This document shows positions 35,718 through 44,618 of a stretch of DNA of 64,000 nucleotides, piece after piece; within the stretch, counting starts at the first letter, position 1; each line of letters begins with the position of its first letter. This stretch comes from DASQHL01 sp963843685 (GTDB lineage Bacteria; Chloroflexota; Dehalococcoidia; DSTF01; JACRBR01). The notes under the pieces are model-generated. The model worked only from the letters and a program-made list of their open reading frames with translations, ran no database searches and was not told the origin of the DNA. The stretch covers positions 868,001 through 932,000 of the forward strand of contig CAWJLO010000010.1 in the NCBI GenBank assembly GCA_963843685.1. The letters are read 5' to 3'. The translations under genes and the position numbers were made by a program.

Positions 35718-37043
35718 ATGGTCAACCAAACACCCCGGCGCCGTCCAGCAGCGCGGCTGATCGCCGCCGTCCTGATCGCCACACTCTTCATCCTCGGCGT
35801 GGGCGACGCACGTGGGGCGACGCACGCGCACGCGGCGGACGGAATCACGCTCCAACTCGCCGCGAGCGGACTCTCCAGTCCCCTGGGCGTCACGAACGCG
35901 GGCGACGGCCGCCTCTTCATCACGGAACAGACCGGCCAGATCCGCATCTTCGACGGCTCCAGCGTCCTGTCAACGCCGTTCCTCGATGTCTCCTCGCTGA
36001 TCTCGGTCAGCAGCGAGCGCGGCCTGCTCGGGCTGGCGTTCCATCCCGGCTACCCGGCGTCGCCCTACTTCTACATCGACTACACCGACACGTCCGGCGA
36101 CATCGTCATCGCGCGCTACGAGGTGTCCGGTGACCCCGACGTCGCGGATGCTGGGTCGGCGCTCATCCTCGAGACTATCCCCCATCCGGTGAACGCGAAC
36201 CACAACGGCGGCCAGCTCGCCTTCGGCCCCGACGGCATGCTCTACGCCGGCGTCGGCGACGGAGGCTCCGGCGGCGATCCGCCGAACAACGCGCAGACCC
36301 TCTCCGTCCTGCTCGGCAAGATCCTGCGCCTCGACGTCGACATCGCGGCGCCGTACGTCCCCGCCGACAACCCCTTCGTAAGTACGCTCGACGCGCGCGG
36401 AGAGATCTGGGCGTACGGCCTGCGCAACCCGTGGCGCTTCAGCTTCGACAGCCAGACGGGCGACCTGATCGTCGGCGACGTCGGCCAGGGTGCCTGGGAA
36501 GAGGTCGACTTCCAGCCCGCCGCCGATCCGGGCGGCGAAAACTACGGCTGGCACGTGACCGAGGGCGACCACTGCTACGATCCGCCCAGCGGCTGCGACA
36601 CGACCGGCCTCACACCGCCCATCCTCGAGTACGACCACGGTTCCGGCGACTGTGCCATCATCGGCGGCGTCCGTTATCGCGGCTCGGTCGCCTCGTTCAA
36701 AGGGACGTACGTCTACGGCGACTATTGCACCGGGCGCATCTGGGGCGCGACGCCGGGGGCGGGCGGCGTATGGTCCGCGTCCCAGCTCATCGACACGCCG
36801 TATTCAATCAGCTCGTTCGGACAGGACCAGGACGGCAACGTTTACCTCACCGATCTTGGCGGCGCGCTCTACGAGCTGGTTCCGCCCGCGGCGAGCCTCC
36901 CCGTCGGTGGCGTCGCGGAGCCGGCGGCCGCGCCGGCGTCCCGCGCGTCATCCAGGGCAACCGCGCTCTACCTCGCCGCCGCCGGACTGCTCGCGCTCGT
37001 GTTGCTGGCGGGGCTCACGCTACGTCGGCGCCTTCGCTCCTGA
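35718..37043 (+). CDS. PQQ-dependent sugar dehydrogenase (GSDH family), membrane-anchored
   Basis: A 441-residue exported six-bladed beta-propeller of the soluble glucose/sorbosone dehydrogenase family, which oxidises aldoses using PQQ. There is an N-terminal signal (residues 12-34) and, after a Pro/Ala-rich linker, a C-terminal membrane helix with an RRRLRS tail. Family landmarks: LGVTNAGDGRLFITEQTG, SERGLLGLAFHP, NHNGGQLAFGPDGMLY with the conserved catalytic histidine, YGLRNPWRFSFD and GENYGW. PQQ synthesis genes are not in the window. A TATCCT -10-like box ends six bases before the ATG. Confidence 0.88.
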   Translation: MVNQTPRRRPAARLIAAVLIATLFILGVGDARGATHAHAADGITLQLAASGLSSPLGVTNAGDGRLFITEQTGQIRIFDGSSVLSTPFLDVSSLISVSSERGLLGLAFHPGYPASPYFYIDYTDTSGDIVIARYEVSGDPDVADAGSALILETIPHPVNANHNGGQLAFGPDGMLYAGVGDGGSGGDPPNNAQTLSVLLGKILRLDVDIAAPYVPADNPFVSTLDARGEIWAYGLRNPWRFSFDSQTGDLIVGDVGQGAWEEVDFQPAADPGGENYGWHVTEGDHCYDPPSGCDTTGLTPPILEYDHGSGDCAIIGGVRYRGSVASFKGTYVYGDYCTGRIWGATPGAGGVWSASQLIDTPYSISSFGQDQDGNVYLTDLGGALYELVPPAASLPVGGVAEPAAAPASRASSRATALYLAAAGLLALVLLAGLTLRRRLRS

Positions 37044-37278
37044 CGACGCCCACTGCGCCGGGTTCCAGCGGCGCGACGTCGTGTCCTCCGAGGCCACCGG
37101 CCGCCGCAGGGAGCGCTGGTCACGCGTCCGGCGCCATTCTGTACGCCAATCCGCCGACGCGTCGAAGCTTGCGTCGACGAACTCCAATCATCGCCGAAGG
37201 GTAGTGACGGCGTGCCGCGGTGTGATCTACTATGGTCGGCACCAACGTCACGTGTCCGCGTGAAGGAGGCAGCACGCC

Positions 37279-37362
37279 ATGGGCGACAAGAGCCCCAAGA
37301 ACACCGCGAAGACCAACAAGCAGAAGTCGCAGAAGAAGGGCGCCGCGACGGCCAAGAAGTAG
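37279..37362 (+). CDS. 27-residue lysine-rich small protein (MGDKSPK type)
   Basis: An ATG preceded by GAAGGAGG with good spacing opens a 27-codon frame ending in TAG. The product begins MGDKSPKNT and is 37% lysine with no hydrophobic segment. A TACTAT -10-like box is at 37228. Small basic proteins with the same MGDKSPK opening occur in several bacterial phyla, mostly unannotated; their role is unknown, with nucleic-acid or ribosome binding a reasonable guess. The strong ribosome-binding site and conserved opening make chance unlikely. The rest of the 360-base gap between its neighbours holds nothing else I can support. Confidence 0.7.
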   Translation: MGDKSPKNTAKTNKQKSQKKGAATAKK

Positions 37363-37405
37363 GCCAGCGCCGCACACGCGCCGAGCAGGGATCTCGAGCG
37401 TCCCT

Positions 37406-38386
37406 CTAGCTCTTCCCGCGCGCGAGCAGTTCTTCCGACACCCTCCAGAGCCGGGCGGCGCGTTCCGGGTCGAGCGCGTACGGCATGTAGCCGCGCATTG
37501 CGTTCGCATCGGTCACCGGCCGCGCGATCGCGCAGTCTTCGAGATACAGCCCGCCCACGCCCTCAAGCTCCGGCGCGACAGCCGCCCAGATCGACGTCGC
37601 CGCCCCCTGGCCGGGATCCTTGAAGCGTGCATTCACCGCGCCCGATTCGTCGATCCAGCCGGCGCGCGTCATGAACTCGCGGCTCAGGTGCTTCTGCAGC
37701 CCGGTCATGATCCCGCCTGGCATCACCGCGTTCGACGTGATGCCGTCAGACGCGTAGCGCGCTGTCAGGCCCACGGCGAAGAGTGCGTTCGCCGTCTTCG
37801 ATTGCCCGTAGCCAAGAAAGGGCTCATACGGACGCTCCCGGAAGTTCAGATCCTCGAAGTGGACGTCCGATCGCCGGTGCCCGGACGACGTCAGCGCAAC
37901 GACCCGCGCCTTCCCCGCCGCCCGGAGTGCCGGCAACAGCCCCACCGCGAGCGCGAAATGGCCCATGTGATTCGTCCCGAACTGCGACTCGAATCCGTCC
38001 TCGGTGTAGGACAGCGGCGTCGCCATGATCCCGGCGTTGTTGATGAGGAAATGCAGCGCGCGGTCGCTCGCGAGGTACTCCGCGACGAACGCGCGCACCG
38101 ATGCCAGCGACGCCAGGTCGAGCGTTGCCGCTTCGATCGCCCGGTTCCCCGTCTCCTCCCGCAGCGTAGCGGCGACGCCCTCCGCCTTCGCCCGGTCCCG
38201 CGTCGCGACCACGACGCGGGCGCCCGCCGTCGCCAGCGCGCGGACGGTCTCCACGCCGATGCCGGACGCTCCTCCTGTGACAATCGCCTCGCGCCCCCGC
38301 AGGTCGTGGCCCGCGATGACCTCGAGCGCCGACGACCGCGCGCCGAAGCTCTGCGCCGGCGTTGATTCTGATTCTGGCGTCGTCAT
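37406..38386 (-). CDS. Short-chain dehydrogenase/reductase (WWOX/retinol dehydrogenase-like)
   Basis: A 326-residue NAD(P)-dependent oxidoreductase. It has the cofactor motif TGGASGIGVET, NNAGIM, the catalytic serine in ALTSSGHRR and the active-site YGQSK, and a length typical of the longer retinol-dehydrogenase-like SDRs. An N-terminal extension of about 28 residues precedes the Rossmann fold. Substrate unknown. It stands alone on the minus strand, convergent with the small basic protein gene and divergent from the next conserved gene. Confidence 0.85.
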   Translation of the reverse strand: MTTPESESTPAQSFGARSSALEVIAGHDLRGREAIVTGGASGIGVETVRALATAGARVVVATRDRAKAEGVAATLREETGNRAIEAATLDLASLASVRAFVAEYLASDRALHFLINNAGIMATPLSYTEDGFESQFGTNHMGHFALAVGLLPALRAAGKARVVALTSSGHRRSDVHFEDLNFRERPYEPFLGYGQSKTANALFAVGLTARYASDGITSNAVMPGGIMTGLQKHLSREFMTRAGWIDESGAVNARFKDPGQGAATSIWAAVAPELEGVGGLYLEDCAIARPVTDANAMRGYMPYALDPERAARLWRVSEELLARGKS

Positions 38387-38527
38387 GTTCGGCCTCGGTT
38401 CACGTCTCCAATCGTCGTGGCAGCACTCAGTCTAGCTCGGCGCCACGCGTCGCCCGCAGGACAATCGGCCAGCGCGGCGCTGGGCGTGATAGCCTGAGAC
38501 CCGACGGTGACGTTCGGAGGTGTGGCC

Positions 38528-38947
38528 ATGGCGATAAGTGCAGCGTCCGGCAAGGGGACGCAGCAACAGCCCTGGGTGCTCAACACGCCCGGCGGTCAGT
38601 CCCGGTTCGAGGCCTACCGCGACGAAGCCTCCGATCCTCCCGCCCTAGTCGTGCAGGTCGGCAAGACGCAACTCCGCTACCACCTCCGCTGCCTGGACGA
38701 TCTGAGCGACATGCTCAAGGCGCACGGCGACTGGATGCCGCTCGGAAGCGCGGACGAGCAGAAGCCTGCCGCCGATGGCACCGTTGAGGCGTGGGCGCGC
38801 TCCCCAAAGAACCCCATCGGCGGATGGTACGGACTCAAGAAGGGCCTCCGCGGCCGCTTCGCCAACTACGTGCCGCCCGTCATGGAGGCCCTCAAGCTCG
38901 CAGAGGTCGAGCATAACGCCAGGAACAACCGGATGCGGGCGCTCTAG
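38528..38947 (+). CDS. Conserved hypothetical protein (actinobacterial-type, probably DUF6855)
   Basis: A 139-residue soluble protein without a known function. The middle and end (HGDWMPLGSADEQKPAADG, NPIGGWYGLKKGLRGRF, EVEHNARNNRMRAL) are strongly reminiscent of a widespread actinobacterial family that I believe is DUF6855, recalled rather than checked. I choose ATG 38528, which has GGAGG eight bases upstream, over GTG 38507. Nineteen bases separate it from the following SDR gene, so the two are likely co-transcribed. No catalytic motif is evident. Confidence 0.75.
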   Translation: MAISAASGKGTQQQPWVLNTPGGQSRFEAYRDEASDPPALVVQVGKTQLRYHLRCLDDLSDMLKAHGDWMPLGSADEQKPAADGTVEAWARSPKNPIGGWYGLKKGLRGRFANYVPPVMEALKLAEVEHNARNNRMRAL

Positions 38948-38966
38948 CCCGCATGGGAGGACCGCC

Positions 38967-39812
38967 ATGACGACCTCACCTGTACCCCGCACCATGCCCG
39001 GCCGGACGGAGACGGCCCCCCGCACCGCACTCATCACCGGCGCGTCGGCCGGCATCGGCGCTGCGTTCGCCGACCGCCTCGCCCACGACGGCTACAACCT
39101 CATCGTCGTAGCTCGCCGTCGCGATCGGCTCGAAGCGCTCGCCAACCGGCTGCGCGCGGAAGAAGGCGTCCGTGTCGACGTCCTCGCCGCCGACCTGACC
39201 GACCCGGCGGAGCTGCTGGGCGTCGAAACCGCCATCGAAGGGTCACGCTCGCTCGAAGTCCTGGTGAACTGCGCCGGCGTCGCCGGCTACATGCCGTTCG
39301 TCGAGCTGCCGCCGGACGACGCCGAGGCGCTCATCGGCCTCCACGTCACCGCGATGACGCGCCTCACGCGGGCCGCGCTGCCGGGGATGATCGTGCGCGG
39401 CAGCGGCGCCGTGATTAACGTGGCGTCAGCCTTGGCCTTCAGCGCATCGATCCCCGCGCCGCCGCTCCCGTATCGCGCCGTCTATGCGGGCGCGAAGTCC
39501 TACATGGTCACCTTCACGGAGCTCCTCGCGCTGGAGCTGAGAGAGACGGCCGTGCGCGTCCAGGCGCTCTGCCCGGGTGTGGTCCGCACCGAGCTGCACG
39601 AGGTCGCCGGCTACGACGTCTCGCACATCCCGTTCATGATGGAGCCGGACGACGTGGTCACGGCATCGCTCGCCGGCCTCGAGCTCGGGGAGGTCGTCTG
39701 CCTCCCGTCTGTCGCCGATGCAGATTTGCTCGCGAAGGCGCAGGAGGCCCGCACCCGCGTCTTCGAGGGCGCGCGCAGCAGTTCGACCGCCGACCGCTAC
39801 GGCACGGAGTAA
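38967..39812 (+). CDS. Short-chain dehydrogenase (DltE/SDR family)
   Basis: A 281-residue SDR with TGASAGIGAAF, VNCAGVAGY, the serine in INVASALAF and YAGAKSYMVTFTE as active-site elements. The pattern matches the DltE-like or ketoacyl-reductase-like SDRs of broad substrate range. The ATG has GGGAGG upstream and follows the conserved hypothetical gene by 19 bases. Substrate cannot be inferred. Confidence 0.85.
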   Translation: MTTSPVPRTMPGRTETAPRTALITGASAGIGAAFADRLAHDGYNLIVVARRRDRLEALANRLRAEEGVRVDVLAADLTDPAELLGVETAIEGSRSLEVLVNCAGVAGYMPFVELPPDDAEALIGLHVTAMTRLTRAALPGMIVRGSGAVINVASALAFSASIPAPPLPYRAVYAGAKSYMVTFTELLALELRETAVRVQALCPGVVRTELHEVAGYDVSHIPFMMEPDDVVTASLAGLELGEVVCLPSVADADLLAKAQEARTRVFEGARSSSTADRYGTE

Positions 39813-39837
39813 GGCGACGCGCTCTCGCCCGCGCTGG

Positions 39838-39866
39838 CTGACGCAGACTGCCTCCTGGGCTACAAT
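39838..39866 (+). promoter_or_regulatory. Promoter of the PhyH dioxygenase gene
   Basis: CTGACG, a 17-base spacer and TACAAT: a good sigma-70-type promoter. The start codon lies 39 bases beyond the -10, with AAGGAG in between. Confidence 0.65.
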
Positions 39867-39905
39867 CGCAGCACCGCGCACGTTCCCCGCGCGAAGGAGA
39901 TCCGC

Positions 39906-40682
39906 ATGGTCAGCCAGGCCGCAACACCTACGGTAGACGACGTCGTCGCGGGACTCGAACGCGACGGCTACGCCATCGTCCCGCATCTCCTCAGCCCCCA
40001 AGAGGCCAGCGAGAAGCGCGCCGAACTTTCGCGCGTGCTCGCAGCCATCCCCACCGGCCGCAACGACTTCGAGGGGTTCAAGACGCAGCGCATCTACGCC
40101 CTCTTCGCCAAGACGCGCGCATTCGATGGCCCCGCAACGCACCCGCTGGTGCTGGGCGTGCTCGACCGCGTGCTCGGCGCCAGCTACCAGCTCAGCGCGC
40201 CCGTCGGCATCCAGATCGGCCCCGGCGAGAAGGCGCAGGTGCTGCACTGCGACCACGGCATCTACCCCCTCCCGCGCGGAGGCCCCGAGATCGTGCTCAA
40301 CACGATGTGGGCACTCGACGATTTCACGGAGGCGAACGGCGCCACCCGCGTTGTCCCCGGCAGCAACCATTGGATGGAGCAGCGCCCCGACGAATCCACG
40401 CCGACGATCTGTGCCGAGATGCCCGCCGGCTCCGTCCTCTTCTTCACCGGCAGCGTCTACCACGGCGGCGGCGCCAACCGCACGGACAAGCCGCGCCTCG
40501 GCACGATCCTGGAATACGTCGTCGGCTGGCTACGGCCGCAGGAGAACCACTGTCTCGCGGTCCCTCGCGAGATCGCGAAGACCCTGCCGCCGCGCCTCCA
40601 GGAGCTGCTCGGCTACAACATTCATCCGCCGTTCATGGGGTATGTGGACGGCCGGCACCCGCGCAAGGTGCTTGAGGAGTAG
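39906..40682 (+). CDS. Phytanoyl-CoA dioxygenase (PhyH) family protein
   Basis: A 258-residue Fe(II)/2-oxoglutarate-dependent oxygenase. The iron triad is visible as H114-x-D116 (LHCDHG) and H186 (VYHGGGANRT), followed by arginines that could hold 2-oxoglutarate (R192 or R197). The N-terminal LERDGYAIVPHLLSPQEA is a typical PhyH opening. The ATG has AAGGAG and a good promoter upstream. The stop codon abuts that of the convergent lipase-like gene with no gap. Substrate unknown; members hydroxylate fatty acyl-CoAs, secondary metabolites or small amino-acid derivatives. Confidence 0.87.
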   Translation: MVSQAATPTVDDVVAGLERDGYAIVPHLLSPQEASEKRAELSRVLAAIPTGRNDFEGFKTQRIYALFAKTRAFDGPATHPLVLGVLDRVLGASYQLSAPVGIQIGPGEKAQVLHCDHGIYPLPRGGPEIVLNTMWALDDFTEANGATRVVPGSNHWMEQRPDESTPTICAEMPAGSVLFFTGSVYHGGGANRTDKPRLGTILEYVVGWLRPQENHCLAVPREIAKTLPPRLQELLGYNIHPPFMGYVDGRHPRKVLEE

Positions 40683-41555
40683 CTACCCGGCACTACGTCC
40701 CGTACTCGTCACGCTCAGCACCCAGTCGATGATGTCGCGCGTCACCTCGTCACGGTTCGTCTCGTTCAGCATCTCGTGGCGGCCGCCTTCGTAGTACAGC
40801 GTGTCGATCCGCCGCACCCCCGCCTCTCGCCACCATGATTCGAGCAGCCTGAGCCCCTCGAGATCACGATTGATCGGATCCTGGTCGCCAGCGACGAAGA
40901 GGCACGGCAAGTCCGCCCGGATCCGCCGCAGCCGCTCCCGATCGCCCAGCAGAGCTGGATCGGCGCGCTGGCCCGGACGCCGCGTCCTCCCCATATCAAA
41001 GCCGCAGAATGGGTCCGCCACGTACCTGTCCACCTCCGCCTCGTCCCGGCTCAGCCAATCGAACCGTGTCCGCGCCGGCTCGAACCGTGCGTTCAATGCG
41101 GGCGGCGGCGCCGTCTCGCCGTCACGCGGCGCCTCACGCGCCGTCGATCCAGACAGGATCAGCGCGTCGATCGAGCGCGAGCACTCCGGCGCGAGCTGCT
41201 GCGCCGCCATCGACCCCATGCTGTGACCCATGAGCACCACCGGCAGCCCTGGATGCGCATCGCGCGCCAGCGTCACCAACTGCCCCAGATCTGCCACCAG
41301 GCCGTCCCAGCCACCTTCGCCATAGTCGCCGAGGCGCTCCAGGCCCGCCGTTCGTCCGTGCCCTCGATGATCGCTGGCCCAGACTTCAACGCCGCGAGCG
41401 TTGGCCGCCCGCGCGAACCGCTCGTACCGCAGCGCATGTTCCGCCGCGCCGTGCGCGATCACCATCACGACCGATGGATTTGCGGCCCGCCACACGTACG
41501 CCTGGATCGACACCCCATCGACTGGTGAAGCAAAACGAAACTCGTCGTCGGGCAT
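40683..41555 (-). CDS. Alpha/beta hydrolase (monoacylglycerol lipase-like)
   Basis: A 290-residue serine hydrolase. Landmarks are the oxyanion motif VIAHGAAEHALRYERFA, the loop SDHRGHGRTAG, the nucleophile S112 in GHSMGSMA, the acid in GDQDPIN and the histidine in GGRHEMLNE, in the layout of monoacylglycerol or lysophospholipases. I use ATG 41555, with AAGGAG upstream, rather than a start 21 bases earlier. It is a single-gene unit on the minus strand. The 286 bases beyond its start hold no further gene before the LPDTG protein. Confidence 0.87.
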   Translation of the reverse strand: MPDDEFRFASPVDGVSIQAYVWRAANPSVVMVIAHGAAEHALRYERFARAANARGVEVWASDHRGHGRTAGLERLGDYGEGGWDGLVADLGQLVTLARDAHPGLPVVLMGHSMGSMAAQQLAPECSRSIDALILSGSTAREAPRDGETAPPPALNARFEPARTRFDWLSRDEAEVDRYVADPFCGFDMGRTRRPGQRADPALLGDRERLRRIRADLPCLFVAGDQDPINRDLEGLRLLESWWREAGVRRIDTLYYEGGRHEMLNETNRDEVTRDIIDWVLSVTSTGRSAG

Positions 41556-41841
41556 GGCGTCTCCTTGTCGCGACATGTCATGCGCCGCAGAGTAACAGTC
41601 CCGCGCAGATCACGACGAGCGCGCGCCTCTCCTCTGCTCCCCCGAGACCGAGCCATGACCGTTATTCCCCACCAGACTCGCCGGGGTCTTCTCAATCGCC
41701 TCGCACGCAAAACGGGTGCTTGCACCTAGAGCGCGTCGCTCGGCCTGACGACCATCACCACAGGCAAAGGACGGAGACCGTCTCGGGCGACCACAGGATG
41801 TTCGCTGCGGCACGGTACGAATCATCAAGGGAGGACCGGGC

Positions 41842-42234
41842 ATGATTAAATCCAGAGGAACACTCGTCGGAGCCGCCGTCGCAGCCGTCGCCGCTGTCGC
41901 GATTCTCGCGGGGCTCGGCGTTCACGCAAACGCCGGGGCGGCCACGGACATCGTTATCCCTGGCCCAGCCGCGACCGCCACTTCGGCGCCGGCTGTCGAG
42001 CCGACCGTCATTCCCGCGCAGCCGCCGGCCTCGCCGATCGAGCCCGTGGGGACAACGCCGGACACCAACGCCGGCGCGCCTGCAGGCGTGAACGCGGGCC
42101 CGGGCGGTCTGCCGGACACCGGCACGGGGCCCAGCAGCACCAGCAACAGCGCGTCTGAGCTGCTCGTCGTCCTCGCGCTCGCCGGCCTGGCGCTCGTCGG
42201 CACCGGCGCCGCTGTCAAGGCACGGCGCGGTTAA
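41842..42234 (+). CDS. Small exported protein with LPDTG-type sorting signal
   Basis: A 130-residue protein with an N-terminal signal peptide (residues 6-32), a Pro/Ala/Thr-rich middle and a C-terminal LPDTG motif. LPDTG is followed by a Ser/Asn/Thr-rich spacer, a hydrophobic helix and a KARRG tail, which is the order of a sortase sorting signal. The spacer between LPDTG and the helix is longer than usual. The mature part is only about 75 residues and has no recognisable domain. The ATG has GGGAGG upstream and a strong terminator follows. No sortase gene is in the window, so true anchoring is inferred. Confidence 0.75.
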   Translation: MIKSRGTLVGAAVAAVAAVAILAGLGVHANAGAATDIVIPGPAATATSAPAVEPTVIPAQPPASPIEPVGTTPDTNAGAPAGVNAGPGGLPDTGTGPSSTSNSASELLVVLALAGLALVGTGAAVKARRG

Positions 42235-42258
42235 CGGCACGACAACTGCATAGCCTCG

Positions 42259-42290
42259 AAGGCCCCGGCCGCTCGGCCGGGGCCTTCTTG
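42259..42290 (+). terminator. Intrinsic terminator after the LPDTG gene
   Basis: A perfect 12-bp GC stem (AAGGCCCCGGCC / GGCCGGGGCCTT) with a four-base loop, 24 bases after the stop, followed by a short CTTG run. It is the strongest stem in the window. Confidence 0.75.
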
Positions 42291-42395
42291 CGTCTTGCGT
42301 CTCGTGAAGGGAGGCAATCGCAGCGCCCGCAGCGAATCAGGGCATTCGCCCGGCCTGCACAGTCGTTCCCCCGACGACCCGCCCCCTCCGCGTCC

Positions 42396-42408
42396 CTAGA
42401 CTGCTTCC
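42396..42408 (+). promoter_or_regulatory. CTAGACTGCTTCC motif upstream of the GT39 gene
   Basis: Exact second copy of the 13-mer at 32538. It lies 23 bases before the GT39 start codon and contains TAGACT as a possible -10. Confidence 0.35.
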
Positions 42409-42430
42409 GAAGCGACAACGTGGAGTCCGC

Positions 42431-44470
42431 ATGAACGACCTTTCCGTCGCGCGCTGGTTCCCGCGCTCGGCGCCGTCCATATCATCCGCGCCGGGCTTGC
42501 GCGCGCGTGTGTTGATCGGGCTCGCCGCGGGCGCGGCGCTGTTCGCAACGACCGTCATCGTCGCCCTCCTCTACACGGCACCACGCGCCCCCCTGACCTC
42601 AGACGAGTCTCTCTACATCTCCGAAGCGCTGAACATCGCGAAGGGGATTGGCCCGCGTTACACCACGCATCAGTTGGTCCAACACCGCCCGTTTCTCTTT
42701 CCCGCGCTCCTCGCGCTGCCTCTGCGTATCACCGGCGACTTCACGAGCGTCTACTGGGTCACGAAGACGATCGTGCTGCTCAACGCGCTCGCCATTTCCG
42801 CCTTCGCCTGGCGCCTGCGGGGCCGTACCGCGGCAGTTTTCACTGCCGCCCTGGTGCTCCCGAACGCTTTTCTGACCTCGATGGGCATCAGCGCGTACCT
42901 CGACGGCGTCGAGACGTTCTTCCTGCTCCTCTCCCTGCTCCTTGTATGGCACGGCTTCGACCGGCGGTCTCCTTACTGGTGGGGAGCCGGCGGCGCCGCC
43001 CTCGGTTTCGCCTTCCTCACCAAAGAGGCGGCGATACTCTGGACGCCCCTTCCCGTCGTCTTCGCCATGCTCACCTGCGGGACAAGTGACGCACGCTGGT
43101 CGATCCGGGGATCGGCCGCCTGGCTCATCGCCTTTGCCGCGGTGGCCGGCTGGTGGTGGCCGTACGTCTTCGCCGTGGACGCCCGTGTCTACATGTGGCC
43201 TGGATCACCCCTCTCAGCCGTCGTCGCTCTCCTCGCAGCGGCCGCAGCCGTGTCCGTCGCCGCATTGCTTTTCGTCCTGCTCGAACGGCGCCGTCCTGCC
43301 GTGGCGGTGCCCGTGCTACGCGCGGCGGGCCTCATGCTGACCTTCGGCTGGGTCTTCGCGTTCATCTTCGTGATGGAGACCACCAGCTGGCCGTACCCCA
43401 ACGACTTCGCCGAAACGATTCCGCACTACCTTCGCACCGTAGTTGCCGGCAACGTCACACCGTGGCCGCTCGTTACCTTCGCGGCGCTCTGGCTGCTGGC
43501 TCGCGCCGTCCGCGACCCCGCCGCCCGCCTCGTCGCGCTCGGCCTGCTCCTCTGGAGCCCGTTCGCGGTCGTGGTCGCCCATCGCGGGCTCGCCCTGCGA
43601 GATATGCTGCCCATGATCTACCTGACATACGCGGCGGCAGGGCTTCTTCTCGCAGAGCTGAGCGGTTGGCTGCGACGCGAGGCCGGCAGCACCATGGCCC
43701 CGATCGCCATCGGCGTCATCGTTGTGGCGATCATCGCCAGCGGTGTCGCCGGTGAGCGCAGATTCTTCGATCAGTCCCACCGGCAACTCGACGCGACGGA
43801 CTGGAACAATCCGCTCGTTCAGCGGACAGCCACCTGGCTTGAGGCGAACGTCACTCCCGGCACGCCCGTGATGTCCAGTCGGCTCTACTTCTCGCAGCTC
43901 TACGTCTTGGCCGACGCAAGGTTTCCGATATCACAACTGCCGACCGTGAACGTCGTCCCGCGCCCGGAGCAGCAACCCTTCCTCCAACGGCGGTCTACGC
44001 TCTTCCGATGGGAGGATTCCGAACTTGGCACACCTCGCCCGGACGAGCGTTGGCTCACCGTCGACGAGTTCGAGGGAAAGCGCTACTTCACGGCGCTGTC
44101 TGAGACGGATCTTCTCAACGAACTCCGCCAGCGCGACATCGGCTATCTCGTGATCACAGGCGAGGACGCCGCGTTCAGCTCGCTGCGCTACCTCGACTAT
44201 TTCCGCGACGATCCCGCCTTCTCCCTCGTCCACGAAGACCAAACCGGAGACGGATCCGTCTACGTCTTTAGCGTGGACCTGAGCAGGCTGGCGCCGCGCG
44301 ACTACGCGACGGTTGTCCCCGCCACCGCCCTCAACCACCTGTATGAACAGCAGGGAGCACGCATGTCGCCCGGGCAGTTCGTGCGCGCCATCAGCCCTCG
44401 CGGCATCGTCGTGCGGCCATCCGCCGGCCTGGACCCTGCGCTCACAACCGTCACGGTGGCCGGTGACTGA
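42431..44470 (+). CDS. Glycosyltransferase family 39-like membrane protein
   Basis: A 679-residue multi-pass protein of the GT-C (ArnT/PMT, GT39) class, which transfers sugars from polyprenyl-phosphate donors on the outer face of the membrane. The catalytic acidic motif after the first helix is visible as LTSDESLYISEALN. About 11-12 membrane segments occupy residues 28-450, followed by a soluble C-terminal domain. It opens a run of six co-directional envelope glycosylation genes. Acceptor and sugar cannot be read. The start has GGAG upstream. Confidence 0.8.
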   Translation: MNDLSVARWFPRSAPSISSAPGLRARVLIGLAAGAALFATTVIVALLYTAPRAPLTSDESLYISEALNIAKGIGPRYTTHQLVQHRPFLFPALLALPLRITGDFTSVYWVTKTIVLLNALAISAFAWRLRGRTAAVFTAALVLPNAFLTSMGISAYLDGVETFFLLLSLLLVWHGFDRRSPYWWGAGGAALGFAFLTKEAAILWTPLPVVFAMLTCGTSDARWSIRGSAAWLIAFAAVAGWWWPYVFAVDARVYMWPGSPLSAVVALLAAAAAVSVAALLFVLLERRRPAVAVPVLRAAGLMLTFGWVFAFIFVMETTSWPYPNDFAETIPHYLRTVVAGNVTPWPLVTFAALWLLARAVRDPAARLVALGLLLWSPFAVVVAHRGLALRDMLPMIYLTYAAAGLLLAELSGWLRREAGSTMAPIAIGVIVVAIIASGVAGERRFFDQSHRQLDATDWNNPLVQRTATWLEANVTPGTPVMSSRLYFSQLYVLADARFPISQLPTVNVVPRPEQQPFLQRRSTLFRWEDSELGTPRPDERWLTVDEFEGKRYFTALSETDLLNELRQRDIGYLVITGEDAAFSSLRYLDYFRDDPAFSLVHEDQTGDGSVYVFSVDLSRLAPRDYATVVPATALNHLYEQQGARMSPGQFVRAISPRGIVVRPSAGLDPALTTVTVAGD

Positions 44471-44618
44471 CGGCCAAACGTCTCTGGCAGGATGGCCCAT
44501 CAGCGTGGCTGCGACCCCGACTCAGGGGATTCACCGACTGCTACGCCCCCCGCTCATGGAAGACACTTGACCTGCGGCGATGGCGTTGGGCCGCAACGCG
44601 CACACCTGGAGACATGCG

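Noticed and set aside
41715..41726. A small GGTGC/GCACC hairpin as a riboswitch for the LPDTG gene
   Set aside because: The stem is five bases and nothing around it matches a known aptamer.
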